Counted from the stretch's first letter, positions 22,790 through 34,424 are shown. The stretch is 64,000 bases of DNA from Dreissena polymorpha (GCF_020536995.1 NC_068359.1:127024835-127088834); one strand, 5' to 3'. Made by a program: numbers and translations. The notes: generated by a model from the letters alone, not told the origin.

Positions 22790-23215
22790 ATTATAGGACA
22801 TTCCATTTGTAATTCAGTGACGCACTAAACATAATCAAAGATACCCTTCCAGTAAATTGAATTCCTGTCAGGAAACTCCTTGATTATGTTTCTGTAAATT
22901 CAGATGTGTAAGCTACAATACACATGCATGTCTTCTCAGTATTATCCATCCATTTTTTCCAGTTTGCCCAAGCAATTCCAGTTTGAAATATATCTGACTA
23001 ACCTTCGTAAAAGATTTGCTTCAGTAAGAATCATCTCTTCTGTTTTAACAAAGAGCATATCCAGCACAACAAAGAATGGCCACACTTAATTTTAAAAGAA
23101 TCAAGAGATTGAACTTTTTTACAGTTGATCCCTTGTTTCATCGCAATTTCGCAAACAAGAGAAAGAACTTTGCTCTTTATAAGGTACTTCTTAAGGATAA
23201 ATGTATAAATATTTA
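22790..23215. other. Cluster of exon-like signals on both strands
   Basis: Minus strand: a 37-bp block near 23051-23015 (acceptor GTTAAAACAG, donor AAG|GTTAGT) encodes EMILTEANLLR. A 47-bp block near 22895-22849 (acceptor GAATTTACAG, donor GGTATCT) joins it in phase and reads NIIKEFPDRNSIYWK. Plus strand: an ATG near 23074 in good context opens 46 codons (MATLNFKRIKRLNFF..., DPLFHRNFANKRKNFALYK) with a possible donor AAG|GTACTT. These cannot all be real. No product recognised. Confidence 0.25.
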
Positions 23216-24470
23216 GTCTACCGAAAGTTTGTTAGAGAAAGCAAATTAAATCTACTTTATGAATTTCTTCAAATGTTCTCTTTAAGGTCCGCGCAATCAC
23301 CAGACTTTTGTTTAGAGATTATTCAAACATAGCAACTTGGTTTTACGCTACGTTCGGTTAATAGAAACGCACTTACGCATTCAGAAAAGCGTACGTAACT
23401 TTATACGTACGTACATTTTCGTCCGTAAGGTTACGCATTGTACCAGAAACGGCTCCCAGATGATTAAAAATGTATATGGTGCACATTAATAAAATGTAGA
23501 ATGACCACAGATGTCTCGTAAATCACAATAAGACTTTCAGCATGTACATGTATACGCATGATGTTGATTGATGGAATGATTATTAGAACATTTATTAAGT
23601 TTAACAGCACACGTTGGGGTGGCTACATGTCCGTTATAGCGTCCCGTTTCTGGACTTATATTTAAAAAGCTGTCTCAAGTATATCGATCCCAATACCAAT
23701 ATTCTCTCTCATCTGTGTATGTGGCGATTAAAATAAATATATAGCAATATTCGTATGTCCATAATGGTATTTCTTAACATATTGATGCAATACGAATCCC
23801 TAAATGTGGATATTTAAGAAATTAATATATTATTATAATTAGTTCTTTTGCCAGTCTTGTGCATTATATATTAATTTTGGGGATGAGAATTGTCACAAAT
23901 GAAATTATTTATAAAAAAATTACACAGATCATGTAAAAATTAAATGAATTCGACTTAATTAAAGTTTCAATAGTTTTTTATCGCTCTATGCGTTCAGCTT
24001 TCGTAATAAGTATCGCTGTAAAATCTCACATATTTTCACAAGTGCACCGCTCATTTAATAATGTCATTAATGATAAACATTGTTAGAAATTTATCATAAT
24101 GCACAAGTTCAGTTGTCAAAACTAAACATCGTACATTGTATGTACGCACAAAAAATGTGTTGTTGTTCGATTGACTCGGCTTGTTTGTGTATTTATGTAG
24201 TTGCAACCTCCGCGCAGAGATTTGACTGGAACCAGCATAGCTTGATCAAATTGTATGTGAGAGCATGGAATGACAATTCTGCGTGGAGATTGATGTAGTT
24301 GATATTCATCGAGCACAACGGGAAATGCGGCAATCGCTCCCAAAAGACTTGTTAGTTTGGTTGTTGGGGATAGTGTGAAATACAGGGGATGCCCCGTTTC
24401 AGAGACGACCCTGTGTCTTTTAGTGCCCAGTGTGATGCATCTGGTACACTACAGCTTGGTTTTTGACGTC
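23216..24470. other. Unassigned DNA with a TACGT-rich repeat
   Basis: 23335-23460 resembles 18230-18410. From 24231 an open stretch reads LIKLYVRAWNDNSAWRLM, related to the exon-like frame at 25585-25863 (SFRNDNSAWRLAI), and stops at once. Nothing else supported. Confidence 0.35.
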
Positions 24471-24472
<2 letters not shown>

Positions 24473-24552
<80 letters not shown>

Positions 24553-24670
24553 ATATCTATATATATATATATATATATATCTCATATATTATATATATTA
24601 TATATATATACTCTAATATCTATATATCTATATATATATCTATATATATATATATATATATATTGGGTAT
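24473..24670. repeat. (TA)n microsatellite
   Basis: Nearly pure TA for about 75 bp, then TA interrupted by C and T for about 120 bp more. Tyr/Ile-rich frames here are artefacts of the repeat. Confidence 0.97.
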
Positions 24671-25044
24671 ATATAATCTATAGAAGTCCCATAACCGGGA
24701 CGCCATAACGGATAGGTAACCGCCCGAAGTGTGGCTGTTAAAATAAATTATGTTCTAATAATCATTCCATCAATTCACATCTTGTACATACATGTACATG
24801 ATGAAAGGTCTTATTGTGATTTACGCAACATCAGTGGTCATTTTAAATTTTATCTAATGTGGTACATTTCATCTACCGATAACCAGTTATGGCTGAGCGG
24901 GAAATTGAACCTGCGACCCCTTTGTTCTGGCACCAGGGTTTTACCACAAATAAAACGACGGATCCGCTCTTGCTCTTTTATGCCAAAGCCCTTAACAAAA
25001 ATAATCTGGCGCCGAACCACACATAACTTATCACAGAAGTTCAA

Positions 25045-25400
25045 ATGATGCAAAGAAGAGCATTTAGGTACGCAACCACCCACGAACACAATACCTGCAA
25101 TGTAATGACAATTCTCGATCAACTTGAATGGGAAGCAATGGTAGCGCTGAGAACCAAAAGAACAACTGACCATGGTTCTCAATGCTGTCCACGACCTTGT
25201 TAACCTTTTTAAAGACGAAAACATGACCAGATCCAAAACCACTCAGACCATCCATTCTCTGAATTAAATTCTTATATCTCCATCCATGGTCTATTATAGG
25301 AACTCCATCTTCTCGCGGTGTATAACTTCATGCAACGACCTGCATGCATATATTACAGGGACCTACGCGACTAGGTATCCTTCAGTCCGAAATGTCTATT
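25045..25400 (+). pseudogene. LINE reverse-transcriptase C-terminal remnant
   Basis: Plus strand from 25045: QRRAFRYATTHEHNTCNVM then TILDQLEWEAMVALRTK. This matches the post-RT tail of many LINE polymerases (QRRAARFVT... TSSVTxMLxxLxWxxLxxRR). After a frame change near 25165 it continues LNAVHDLVNLFKDENMTRSK, and after a stop codon YYRNSIFSRCITSCNDLHAY, which fits the conserved 'YKNSFFPRTIxxWNxLP' end. At least one frameshift and one stop, so it is a dead 3' fragment. Clade not certain (jockey/CR1-like tail). Confidence 0.65.
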
Positions 25401-25584
25401 TAGCTTATGAACGGCTCAGATGTAAGTTAATCATCGATGCCTCCCTGGTGTTTGTCGGTAGTGGGCACCATAAACGGAGGCTTGGTGGAGTTGGAATGGT
25501 GAACAGGAGACCGGATTATTTCTTTTCTGTTACCCTGTATGTGATCTGTCGAGCTGTTCAATAGCAATTGCACTTTTTGTTCAG

Positions 25585-25863
25585 GCCATTGACCAATCTC
25601 TTGTACGACGGTTACATTACATTCACATCTATGATGGGCTCAGAACGGACTATTTTTATGAAAGCGTCTCATTCAGGAACGACAACTCTGCGTGGAGATT
25701 GGCCATTGACCACCATTTGCATTATAGTCAAGCGGAACTGAGCAGTTGTAACGTGTTCATAGACATAGATTTAGACGCAAAACAAGTTCACCGTCCTGAC
25801 CAAACAAATATCGACGAAAAACGAAAAGATCTATGGCACGGACGGGATCACATACCAGAAGTT
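25585..25863 (+). CDS. Exon-like 93-codon open segment, unknown product
   Basis: Good acceptor CACTTTTTGTTCAG before 25585 and good donor GTT|GTGAGT at 25864, with both borders in phase 0. Unlike its surroundings it is open throughout: AIDQSLVRRLHYIHIYDG, LRTDYFYESVSFRNDNSAW, RLAIDHHLHYSQAELSSCN, VFIDIDLDAKQVHRPDQTN, IDEKRKDLWHGRDHIPEV. Acidic/basic mixed, no membrane segment. Related pieces occur at 24231-24300 (RAWNDNSAWRLM) and near 29615-29680 (ACGAAAAGATCTTGGGCACG), so the region has been duplicated and decayed. I do not recognise a family. It may be a host exon or part of an unknown repeat. Confidence 0.4.
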
Positions 25864-27202
25864 GTGAGTAAATCTGTTCATATATAAGTGTGAACATAAC
25901 ATAACTTATGAGTGAATCTGTTCATATATAAGGGATAACACACCAGAACTTTTTAGTGAGTATTCGCATTTGTAGGTCGATTAAATCATGGTCGTTAGAA
26001 CTAATTTCGCATCACGCTAACCTTATTATTTAAAATGATTTATGGAATATATTGTTCTGTATTAAATAGGCTATTCGCCACTTGCCGTTAATTAAATACA
26101 AGCGGGATTCAAAAGCTTCATAATATTTATAGATAATTAATTTACAACGTAAAGAAATAATCCCATAAATTGACTATTCCAACGATATGAATTTGAAGAG
26201 AACTAAATACGCACAATAAATAGTGTATTTCTTTACATTTAACCAATACAACACAAAAATGTAAATGCTTTATGTCCACTTCTCTCGACAGCTGCGAGTA
26301 CGAGAAAGCGAGTAGCATGCACAGGGAACTGCACGTGGCGAAACTGGGCAACTGCAGCGCGTAAACCGGAAGTGCATTCGTGTTCATGTTACAGCGGTGT
26401 TTAATTCACTGCTTACAACACACGAACACTACAACGACCAATCAAATCGCTACTTTCAACAAACTACACACTAAACCGGACAAACGGCCTCCTTAAGGCG
26501 CAGGGAATGCAGCAGTAATTGCATCGTGTAATGCAGTAGAACGCATGCATGTTAACAGAAAGTGCTTGTATCCACACCTATTGAACCCACACACATATGA
26601 CAATGTTACGGATAAAGCATACATTTACAAAAATTGTTGTAAGAATTAAACACGTTAATTTTACTTCAAACAATTTTAGTCATTAGAAATGTGCTTTCTT
26701 ACATAAACTACCTTAGATCAGTCTGCTTTGTTTCTTACGTATCAATCAATGAAATCAGCAAATATCGATTTGTCAAATGGCCCGCCTACTTGCACAAAAA
26801 CAAAAACTTAACAAGTTAAATATGTGTCAGCTGTAATTAACAAATAAAAAGCCCATATTAAATTTAAAGGGTCGAAATACGCGACAGAATTATCAAAAAC
26901 AACTACAAGGTCAGTCACCGTACTTTTAATTAATGAAGCATAATTAAGAACATTGAACATTCATAAAAAATGCGTTAACCAATTTGATAATCAACGAATG
27001 GTGCAATTATGGTCTGATCAAAGTTGTTATTGATCAGGAACATACGTTAATGACAATGAGCTTCATATTTTTAAGTCAAAATAAACTATTCTGTTCTGTT
27101 CTGTTATAGAACGGGGGCAAATCGTTGAAAAAGCTCAATGGATTTGGGTATTCGCGTTATAAAAACGAAATTATTCATCTTTTTAAATCGAGTTCATATA
27201 TA
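25864..27202. other. Non-coding DNA containing one copy of a local duplication
   Basis: 25820-26390 is related to 29610-30165 (shared GGGATCACATACCAGAA, CACAGGGAACTGCACGTGGC, GCGTAAACCGGA). 26400-27202 is AT-rich with no gene or repeat identified. Confidence 0.5.
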
Positions 27203-27961
27203 TACGAGGGGTGTTCCAGAAGTTCGTGGATTTTCGCAATAACTTTCATTTGGTAACATAAATGGACAAACAAATAGCATGTTAAGAATATTTCGTCCTT
27301 TCCAAATATACTCTCCAAATATCATGGAAATACATAAAACAATAAATATATATCAGAGATTCATACATGTGCACCATGCGCACACCGACGCACGTGTAAC
27401 GTTTCTGTTCAACGTCAATGACGTTATGAAGTTAACAACTGTCAAATCTTTTCCACATAATCACCTCCAACGCGAATGCACTTTATGTGTCGGGAAATCC
27501 ACTTGTCAAAAGTGTCTCTATACCAGTCAGCGTCAAAAGACGACACGATTCGCTTTGCTGCAACTGTAAGTTCCTGTTTACTTGCAAAGCGAATACCGCG
27601 CAACTGTGATTTAACTTCCGGGAAGACGCGGAAGTCCATAGGGGCCAAACCCGGGCTGTAAGGAGGACTTAGGCGCTGTAACGTGAAATTTGCCGTAAAT
27701 TCTGTTTATTAACGACATTTAAACCAAATTTAAATTCGCGTAACGCTCAAACTTATAATAAAATACACGCGTGCGCCGCATGTCGTTACTGAGGTCTCTA
27801 TGGCAACGCGTTTCAAACGCGCTTTATGGAATTCATGCATTTTTAGCTTATATATAAAGTCCGTGATAATTGGTTTGTATAATATGTAAATTTCATTGAC
27901 TTTTACCAGCAAACTAATAAGTTATAGCGAAAATCCACGAACTTCTGGAACACCCCTCGTA
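27203..27961 (-). mobile_element. Internally deleted mariner element
   Basis: Perfect 33-bp terminal inverted repeats starting CGAGGGGTGTTCCAGAAGTT (27205-27237; complement at 27927-27959), with TA on both sides as expected for Tc1/mariner. The total of about 755 bp is well short of the usual 1.3 kb. On the minus strand, about 27690-27442, the C-terminal transposase remains: SPPYSPGLAPMDFRVFPEVK, then QLRGIRFASKQELTVAA and IKCIRVGGDYVEKI followed by a stop. The PMDF aspartate is the expected third catalytic residue; the first two are absent with the rest of the N-terminal two thirds. Identical ends suggest it was mobilised recently, in trans. Confidence 0.9.
27442..27690 (-). pseudogene. Mariner transposase C-terminal fragment
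   Basis: Open frame of about 80 codons ending at its own stop (after YVEKI). It contains SPGLAPMDF, the block around the last catalytic Asp, and the GGDYVEK tail typical of mariner transposases. The DNA-binding N-terminus and first catalytic Asps are missing, so it cannot transpose itself. Confidence 0.85.
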
Positions 27962-28044
27962 TAACAAAATTAACAGATTTCAATACACTTCTTATGCCAT
28001 TATAATTTTTGCACATTCCAAAACATTAATCAGATCAGGGAAAA

Positions 28045-28155
28045 TATAATGAAAACAACTTGAAATAGAGAGCGAACACTTAATACGGACCGTCAGACAG
28101 ACCGACCGACAGACCGACAAGCTGACTCCTATATACCCCCCTAAACTTCGTTTGT
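28045..28155 (+). mobile_element. 3' end of a tandem-core element
   Basis: AGAGAGCGAACACTT, then GACCGACCGACAGACCGACA, then hairpin TATACCCCCCTAAACTTCG / TTTGTGGGGGTATAATA. The same run-plus-hairpin ending as families A and H; the 5' part is not recognisable. Confidence 0.55.
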
Positions 28156-28321
28156 GGGGGTATAATAACTCTTACATTTGAGATAAATAAAGCAAATAAC
28201 CACTTTAAAATATAACAATATTATAATAAAAACTGCATGATGAAAACAACATAGAATCTATATAGGCAGAATAAATAATTTCATAAACATTTCATTATTT
28301 CTATATTATTTCACAGTTCTT

Positions 28322-29310
28322 CTTAGTACTGAGGTACACATAGCATGTAGCCAAAGACCTATAGATATCTATTATATCTGTTATCTATAGGTCTTTGATG
28401 TAGCTAAAGGTAGTTTGGTGCGCATAATACGTAGTTCATGGCAGTGAGGTGCTCGTAGCACGTAGTTAAAGGTAGTTTGGTGCGCATGATACGTAGTTCA
28501 TGATAGTGAGGTGCTCAAAGCATGCAGTTAAAGGTAGCGAGGTGCTCATTTTTAGTAGTTAAAGGTGGTTTGGTGCTCATAATACGTTGTTAAAGGTAGT
28601 GAGTTGTGCATTGCATGTTGTTAAAGGTAGCGAGGAGCGCATAGCACTTAGTTAACAGAAGCGAGGTGCGCATATTTCGTAGTTTACGTAAGCGAGATGC
28701 GCTTAGCAAATAATTAAAAGTAGGGAGAGCGCATAGCACGTAGTTAATGGTAGCGACTTGCATATTCCAAACAATTCATATTTTTAATGTGCGCATAGCA
28801 CGTAGTTAATTGAAGCAATGTGTGCATAGCAAGTATTTTATGGAAGCAATCTGCACACAAGACGTATTTCATGGTATCGAGGTGCGAATACAGCGAAGTT
28901 AACGGCAGCGAGGTGCGCATAACATGTAGTGAACGGTTGTGAGGATCAAATTCCAAACAATTCATTTCAGCTAGTTGCGCCTATCACGTTGTTCAGGGTA
29001 GCAATGTGCGCATAGCACGAAGTTCACAATAGCGAGATGGTCATAGCACTTAGTTTACAGTAGCGAGGTGCGCATAGCACGTAGTTAACGGTAGCGATAT
29101 GCAAATTGAAAGTAAGTCATGGCAGCGATGTGCGCATATCACGAAGTTTACAATAGCGAGATGGTCATAGCAGTGATAGCACATAGTTAACGGTAGCGAG
29201 GTGCGCATAGCACGTAGTGAACGGTAGCGATGTGCACATTGAAAGTAATTCATGGCAGCGATGTGCGCATAGCATGTAGTAGTAAACGGTAGTAATGTGT
29301 GCATTTCAAA
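28322..29310. repeat. 31-bp minisatellite, about 29 diverged units
   Basis: Units such as GGCAGTGAGGTGCTCGTAGC + ACGTAGTTAAA and GGTAGTTTGGTGCGCATAAT + ACGTAGTTCAT, 31 bp each, drifting along the array (GTAGCGAGGTGCGCATAGCA in the right half). Two spacers with TTCCAAACAATTCAT interrupt it. The period is not a multiple of three. Cys/Leu-rich frames on the minus strand are by-products. Confidence 0.85.
28354..28396. repeat. Short perfect hairpin inside the minisatellite
   Basis: AAAGACCTATAGATA ... TATCTATAGGTCTTT, a 15-bp perfect inverted repeat around ATATATCTGT-type DNA, splitting an otherwise normal first unit (TGTAGCCAAAG | ATGTAGCTAAAG). Possibly a tiny insertion or a replication foldback. 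Confidence 0.7.
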
Positions 29311-30922
29311 ACAAAGGGATACAAATATATCAATAAGGTTGCTTTTTATAAGCGCGTTGTAAGCTTTCGTGTTATAAATTTTATACATGGGCTGATCACA
29401 CACAATTATTTCGATATTTTATCATGATAGCTTGACATTTACCTGCTCTCATTTCGGCGAATCGACACGCGTTATTAAACGATGCATACCATAACAAACA
29501 TACTATTTATCGAGCGAAGCATATAGATTGTTCTTCAAATAGAATTTATTTATAAACGTCTATTTGCAATATGGGTGTATTATATTGTGTTGGGTCACAG
29601 AGGATGTGAGCCAGCTATGAACGAAAAGATCTTGGGCACGTACGGGATCACATTCCAGGACTTGTGATTGAATATTCACATGTGTACGTCGATCGTATAA
29701 TTGTGGTTACCATTCTTTGTGCATGGCGCTAACATTAATCACATACCAGAACTTGTAAGAGAATATGTTCATATGACCTGAACTTGTGAGTGAATCTGTT
29801 CATCTGACCAGAACTTGTACGTAAATATGTTCGTCTATACAGCCATCATTAGATGGTGTCGTAAGCACCCATACCTTATGCATGAACATGAATTGTATTA
29901 GTATATTCAGCACATACCCAACATTTAAAAACCAAGAAGCCGGTTTATAAACATCATAAATAAAATAAATGCACGACTTTCCCTTATGCCTTTTTTATTG
30001 CATGCATTTGTAAATGTACACACTGTGAGCATCTATATGTATACATGAATAGAAACACAACTATATGTTCGATGTCCACTACTCTCGACACAAGGCAAGG
30101 TGCTCGAACAGGGAACTGCACGTGGCGACATTGGGCGACTGTAGCGCCTAAACCGGATTTAAATTACTTTTTTCTGTAATGGCTAAGAATTACAATTTAG
30201 CAAAACAGTAAATTGATTGATGAATACAAACATTGTATTTTTAGATCATCAAAACTTCAACAGCCATTCTTGTAGTATTGTTCAAATCCCAGTGATCAGT
30301 CATCCGAGTAATACTATTGCAAACATTTATACTTTGTCATTTCGCATGAACACACTGATAACCCTAACTAAACTTAATTTGCAAACTGTATTGATATATT
30401 TGAATGCATATTAATATCATTAGTAAGCCTTCCGAAGTGCCGTATAAATGATCTGAACAACTCAATTTTCCTCGCCGAAATAAATGGGCAGTTAATTTTA
30501 CTTGTATGTGGAATAACTAAGTAACATTATGTAAACAAGTTTTCTTATGCAAATAAATATAAATGATATTTCGCAAGTCAGTCAATGTTGTGCTGTATTT
30601 CCGTCACATTGAATATGCAAAATAAGGAAAATACCGATCATTTATTACCTAGGGCACACGAACTTACAACCCCAAACATCTTTGTTTCAGTGTTCATTAT
30701 GAGCAACCAGAAGAACACGTTATATCCGGAACAGATAGTCAAGATTTGAATCGATTTCCTTTTTAATGTCCACTACAGGTATGTGATGTTCCAAACCGAA
30801 TACCAAACATCTGGGCCTTATGTATTAGGGATTTATAATGCCATGTTTCTATCCAAGTCTATATAAACAATTTAATTTGAACAAACATGCTGCATTATAG
30901 CCAAAGGGTCTTACATGTTAAA
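29311..30922. other. Non-coding DNA containing the second copy of a local duplication
   Basis: 29610-30165 is related to 25820-26390. The rest is AT-rich with no gene seen. Confidence 0.45.
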
Positions 30923-31025
30923 TGTGTAACCAGTCACACATTCTATTTAAAAGTTGTCTCCCTTGTGTGCATAGTTGTTTTTAGCCTATTTTCTTTGCTG
31001 TACATGTTACAAAACACGTGTTACA
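30923..31025 (+). repeat. 5' LTR (short copy)
   Basis: Starts TGTGTAACCAGTCACACATT and ends CACGTGTTACA just before the primer site. The first 80 or so bases match the 3' LTR. TGTAAC/GTTACA form the short terminal inverted repeat. Confidence 0.75.
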
Positions 31026-31028
31026 AAA

Positions 31029-31042
31029 TGGCGCCCAACGTG
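31029..31042 (+). other. Primer binding site, tRNA-Lys (CTT) type
   Basis: TGGCGCCCAACGTG, four bases after the LTR end. It is complementary to the 3' end of tRNA-Lys(CTT) (…CACGUUGGGCGCCA), a primer used by several gypsy-type elements. Confidence 0.85.
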
Positions 31043-33249
31043 TGTTTTTAACAGAATTTAAATTTTAAGACATTTTAAGTGCTACTTTGTGCTAAACTAT
31101 TTTTTCAACTATTGTCGACATATTGCAAAATGTGATCGACGAGGACATCGAGTTTCGGCTTCGGGAGGAGCAGGAGCCGCTCGGGTTGGCAGACCAGATA
31201 TCGTATGTACATGTACTGTACATGGGGTTGCTGTTCGTTGCTGTTCCATCTGCAGATAATTGTACTTCACCTGGACGTTTTGGTGCAGTTTTAAGTGGCC
31301 ATTGTGCTGCTGCTTTTGTTTCAAGTTTCCAGTTATACTAGTTGGACTATTTTGTGGGTATTTTGCCCTCATAACGCAAATCTTCGAGACCGTCATCCTG
31401 CTCGTTAGATCTTCACGGAAGATTAGAACAATTAACATTTCAAATTTCCATTAATGTGAACATTGAACTATTGAACAATTGTGCATCTAGTGGCTGAAAC
31501 AAATTGTGTACAGTATCCAGGTCAACTGAGCGTGAGTAGAATTTTTGTATGAAAGGTTCACTTGCATGATATATTAATATTTGGTGATGGAATATCTCTA
31601 TTTTAATATAAAACCTAGTTAATTAACTAATATTGCATTTAATTCTGTAGAAATGCTGCTTTTGTCTTTAAAATAAGTTAATTTTTTTTATTCACGGTGT
31701 ATTGAGAAAGTAAAACTATTGGCAACCTTCCAGTGTTGGGGTCTGTTTTTTTTTCATGGAAATTGCTCACCTTTTGTATACAAAGTCTTAAAACTGGATC
31801 AATCCTGTTTGACAGTGATTTAATCTTGTGTTATACTTTTCCAAAGTGTGTGATTGCTTGATAATTTTGGTGTTAAGTGACATCACATAATTTCTTGCAT
31901 TTCATTGGTTGACTTTATGAATGACATTCACTGACCAGTCTTTTGTAGTAGTAATTCCTTTTAGGGAATACACAGATAGTAAAACTGTGTTTTGGTTGTA
32001 CAATGTACATGAATGGTAGTAGTTTTGTGTAGTGTAGACATGATGCATAGGTTATTGTAGAATTGCTGTGTGGATTACAAGGTAAGTGGAACAGAAAAAA
32101 TTAAATTGAAATATTGGTTGAATAATTAAATCAGTGACCGAAAAAAAAAATTATAATAATAATAAATAATAATTGTTGTGGCATAAGGCATGAATGTAGG
32201 TGTTGCTATATGCACAACAACAACAGTATTCATCAACAACAACATTAGTCATCAACAACAACAGTAGTCATCAATAACAACAACAATAGTCATCATCAAC
32301 AACAACAACAACAACAACCGTAGTCAACAACAACAACAACAGTAGTCATCAACAACAACAACAATGATCATCAACAACAACAACAATAGAAATCAACAAC
32401 AACAACAACAATAGTCGTCAACAATAATAAACAACAGTAACAACACTACGTCAAATATTAAATAATTATTCGCAATTTGTTTTTTTATTATGGCATTTAA
32501 AGTGGTTTATTTAAATCTGAATTTGAAAAATATTTGATATAGTTTGTACTTGGATGTTTATTGTGACATTCATTACCATTGATTGGAATTGAACTTGCAT
32601 GTGGAAGGGAAATAGTTATTTTGCATTTGAGTTGAAGTGTGATGTTTGTATTTGAAGCATTTAAGTGGGTACAAACTGGAATAAGGGAATTGGAGTGGAA
32701 ATAATTTCAAGTTGAATACTGTGTTCAATTATTATTTATTGTGATGTGTTATTGACATTACACACATTCAACACAAATAAATTACACATTGTATTATGCA
32801 AACAACTTGTGTGTGTACAGTGAAATAAAGTGTCTTGAAGTAGCATATTTGGATATTGTTGTGTGGTAATAAATATGTGCCTGTGTATGAACAATATAGT
32901 GTGAAATTGACAATTGTTTTGCGTGAACATTCAAAGCGAATCATGTTCTTGAAAAGTGTTGAATCGTGAAGTTGTGTTTTAATGTGAACAGCTCAAATGG
33001 CACTGGCGTTATGTGTTTTGAGATTGAATTTTTTTAATTTGTAGTACATGTGTAACTGGATTTCAACCTCAAGTGACAATTTTATGGTGTTTATTGAGTA
33101 TATGTTATACCAATAATCAATAAATGTTATGTGAACATTTATTTAGTTTATGATGTGTAATATGTATGAGTTTGCTGTATGTGGTGACTTGAGGAGGTAG
33201 TGAAGTGATATTCAATTTTTTTTATTAAAGTCTAGTAATAGTAGAAACA
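31043..33249 (+). other. Leader region of the LTR element
   Basis: Long, AT-rich and mostly non-coding. A small GC-rich block near 31130-31203 stands out, followed by a donor-like GTATGTAC. The AAC/ATC array (32208-32440) lies in the middle. Confidence 0.6.
32208..32440 (+). repeat. AAC/ATC-rich imperfect microsatellite
   Basis: Repeated CAACAACAACA with TAGTCATCAACAAC interspersed, an approximately 24-36-bp higher-order pattern. Located in the leader of the LTR element. Confidence 0.9.
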
Positions 33250-34340
33250 TGTCTAGCGAGGATTTGAAGTCAAATGAAGCATCTGGTGGTACTGAAGTTA
33301 CCGCTGCTCAATTAAAATTATTGAAAGCTTTTTAAGAGCTTCATATTGATACAGAGTTTGAGACAGCTGCCGACTTAGCTACTTTTATGCACAATTTTAG
33401 TGTAGTAAAGCCAAAAACAAAGTCTAATGTGATTATAAAACAAGACCCTGTACATACTGATAACGAAAGTAATGTTCATGGTGGACAGTTTGCATCCTTT
33501 AATTTCCCTAAAATACAAAATTTTAGTGGGGAACAAAATAAAGGAGAAGTTTCTTGGCCATGTTTTAAATTTGAAGTTGATTCTCTATTGGCTGAAGGAT
33601 TGTTCAGTCAAGAACAAATATTACATGGTATACGAAAGGCTGCCAAAGGAAACGCAGCAGAAAGTCTTAGGAGGCTAGGTGTTGGAGTGAATCTTCAACA
33701 ATTGTTGATTAAATTAGAAAGTGTATATGGTGACATTGAAAGTAAGGAAGTTATTCTAAGAAGTTTGTATAATTGTACACAAAAACCCAATGAATCGGTG
33801 TCATCTTTTGCATCGAGAGTGGAAGATTTTTTTGATAAAGCTGTGGGTGTAGGTGGTGTTAAAAAGAATGATTTTGAAATTTTGAAAGGTGTTTTATACC
33901 AAGGTTTGAGAAGAGTTAAAACACATGGCAGCATACAAACATGATACTGTGAACAATTATGATACCTTTAAAATTGAGCTGCGAAAATTAGAGTTGGATT
34001 TGATTGGTGAAAAGAATAGTGAAACAAAACCTTGTAAACCAGTAGTAACACCTGAAACTTCTGAGATAAATGAAATCAAGAATCTTTTAAAAAAATTAAA
34101 TGAACGCATAGATTAAATTGAAAATGAAAAATCAGGTAAGTATGATCATGTTCAGTACAGACCCTATACCAGTAGAGGTGAAAGGCGAGGACAGTTTTAT
34201 CCCAATAGAGGGGGCGTGGTTTCCGAAGTCAGGTAGGTAGAAATTTTCGTCCCTCTAAGCCAACCTCCAGTTTTACGTTTGCCAGATCCTGTCATAAATG
34301 TGGACAGACTGGACATTTTCAAGCTCAGTGCCCAAACTAG
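33250..34340 (+). pseudogene. gag region of the LTR element
   Basis: Begins at an ATG near 33250 (MSSEDLKSNEASGGTEV). The middle has a retrotransposon Gag-like helical region (FNFPKIQNFSGEQNKGEVSW near 33500; SLYNCTQKPNESVSSFASRV near 33765). A CCHC zinc knuckle (CHKCGQTGHFQAQC, 34290-34331) closes it, the nucleic-acid-binding signature of nucleocapsid. Fossil; not intact. Confidence 0.85.
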
Positions 34341-34424
34341 ACTGTGCTCCAGTTAGGGGATCGAACCTGAGCACAAAATCTATGTAAGATCCCACATTAG
34401 TAGGGGAGGTCAGCGAGGTAAGTA

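Noticed and set aside
24352-24708. Tyr/Ile-repeat open frames
   Set aside because: Products of the (TA)n tract.
24880-24960. Minus-strand tRNA-like words (GGTTCAATTTCC)
   Set aside because: Box B is imperfect and no box A lies at the right distance; too weak to call.
24850-25242. 130-codon minus-strand frame
   Set aside because: Opposite the LINE remnant; the plus strand carries the recognisable RT-tail motifs.
28744-29403. Repeated CYAHLATVN-like peptides on the minus strand
   Set aside because: They arise from the 31-bp minisatellite, whose period is not a multiple of three; frames shift between units.
33695-33934. Minus-strand frame opposite gag
   Set aside because: Antisense shadow of the fossil gag region.
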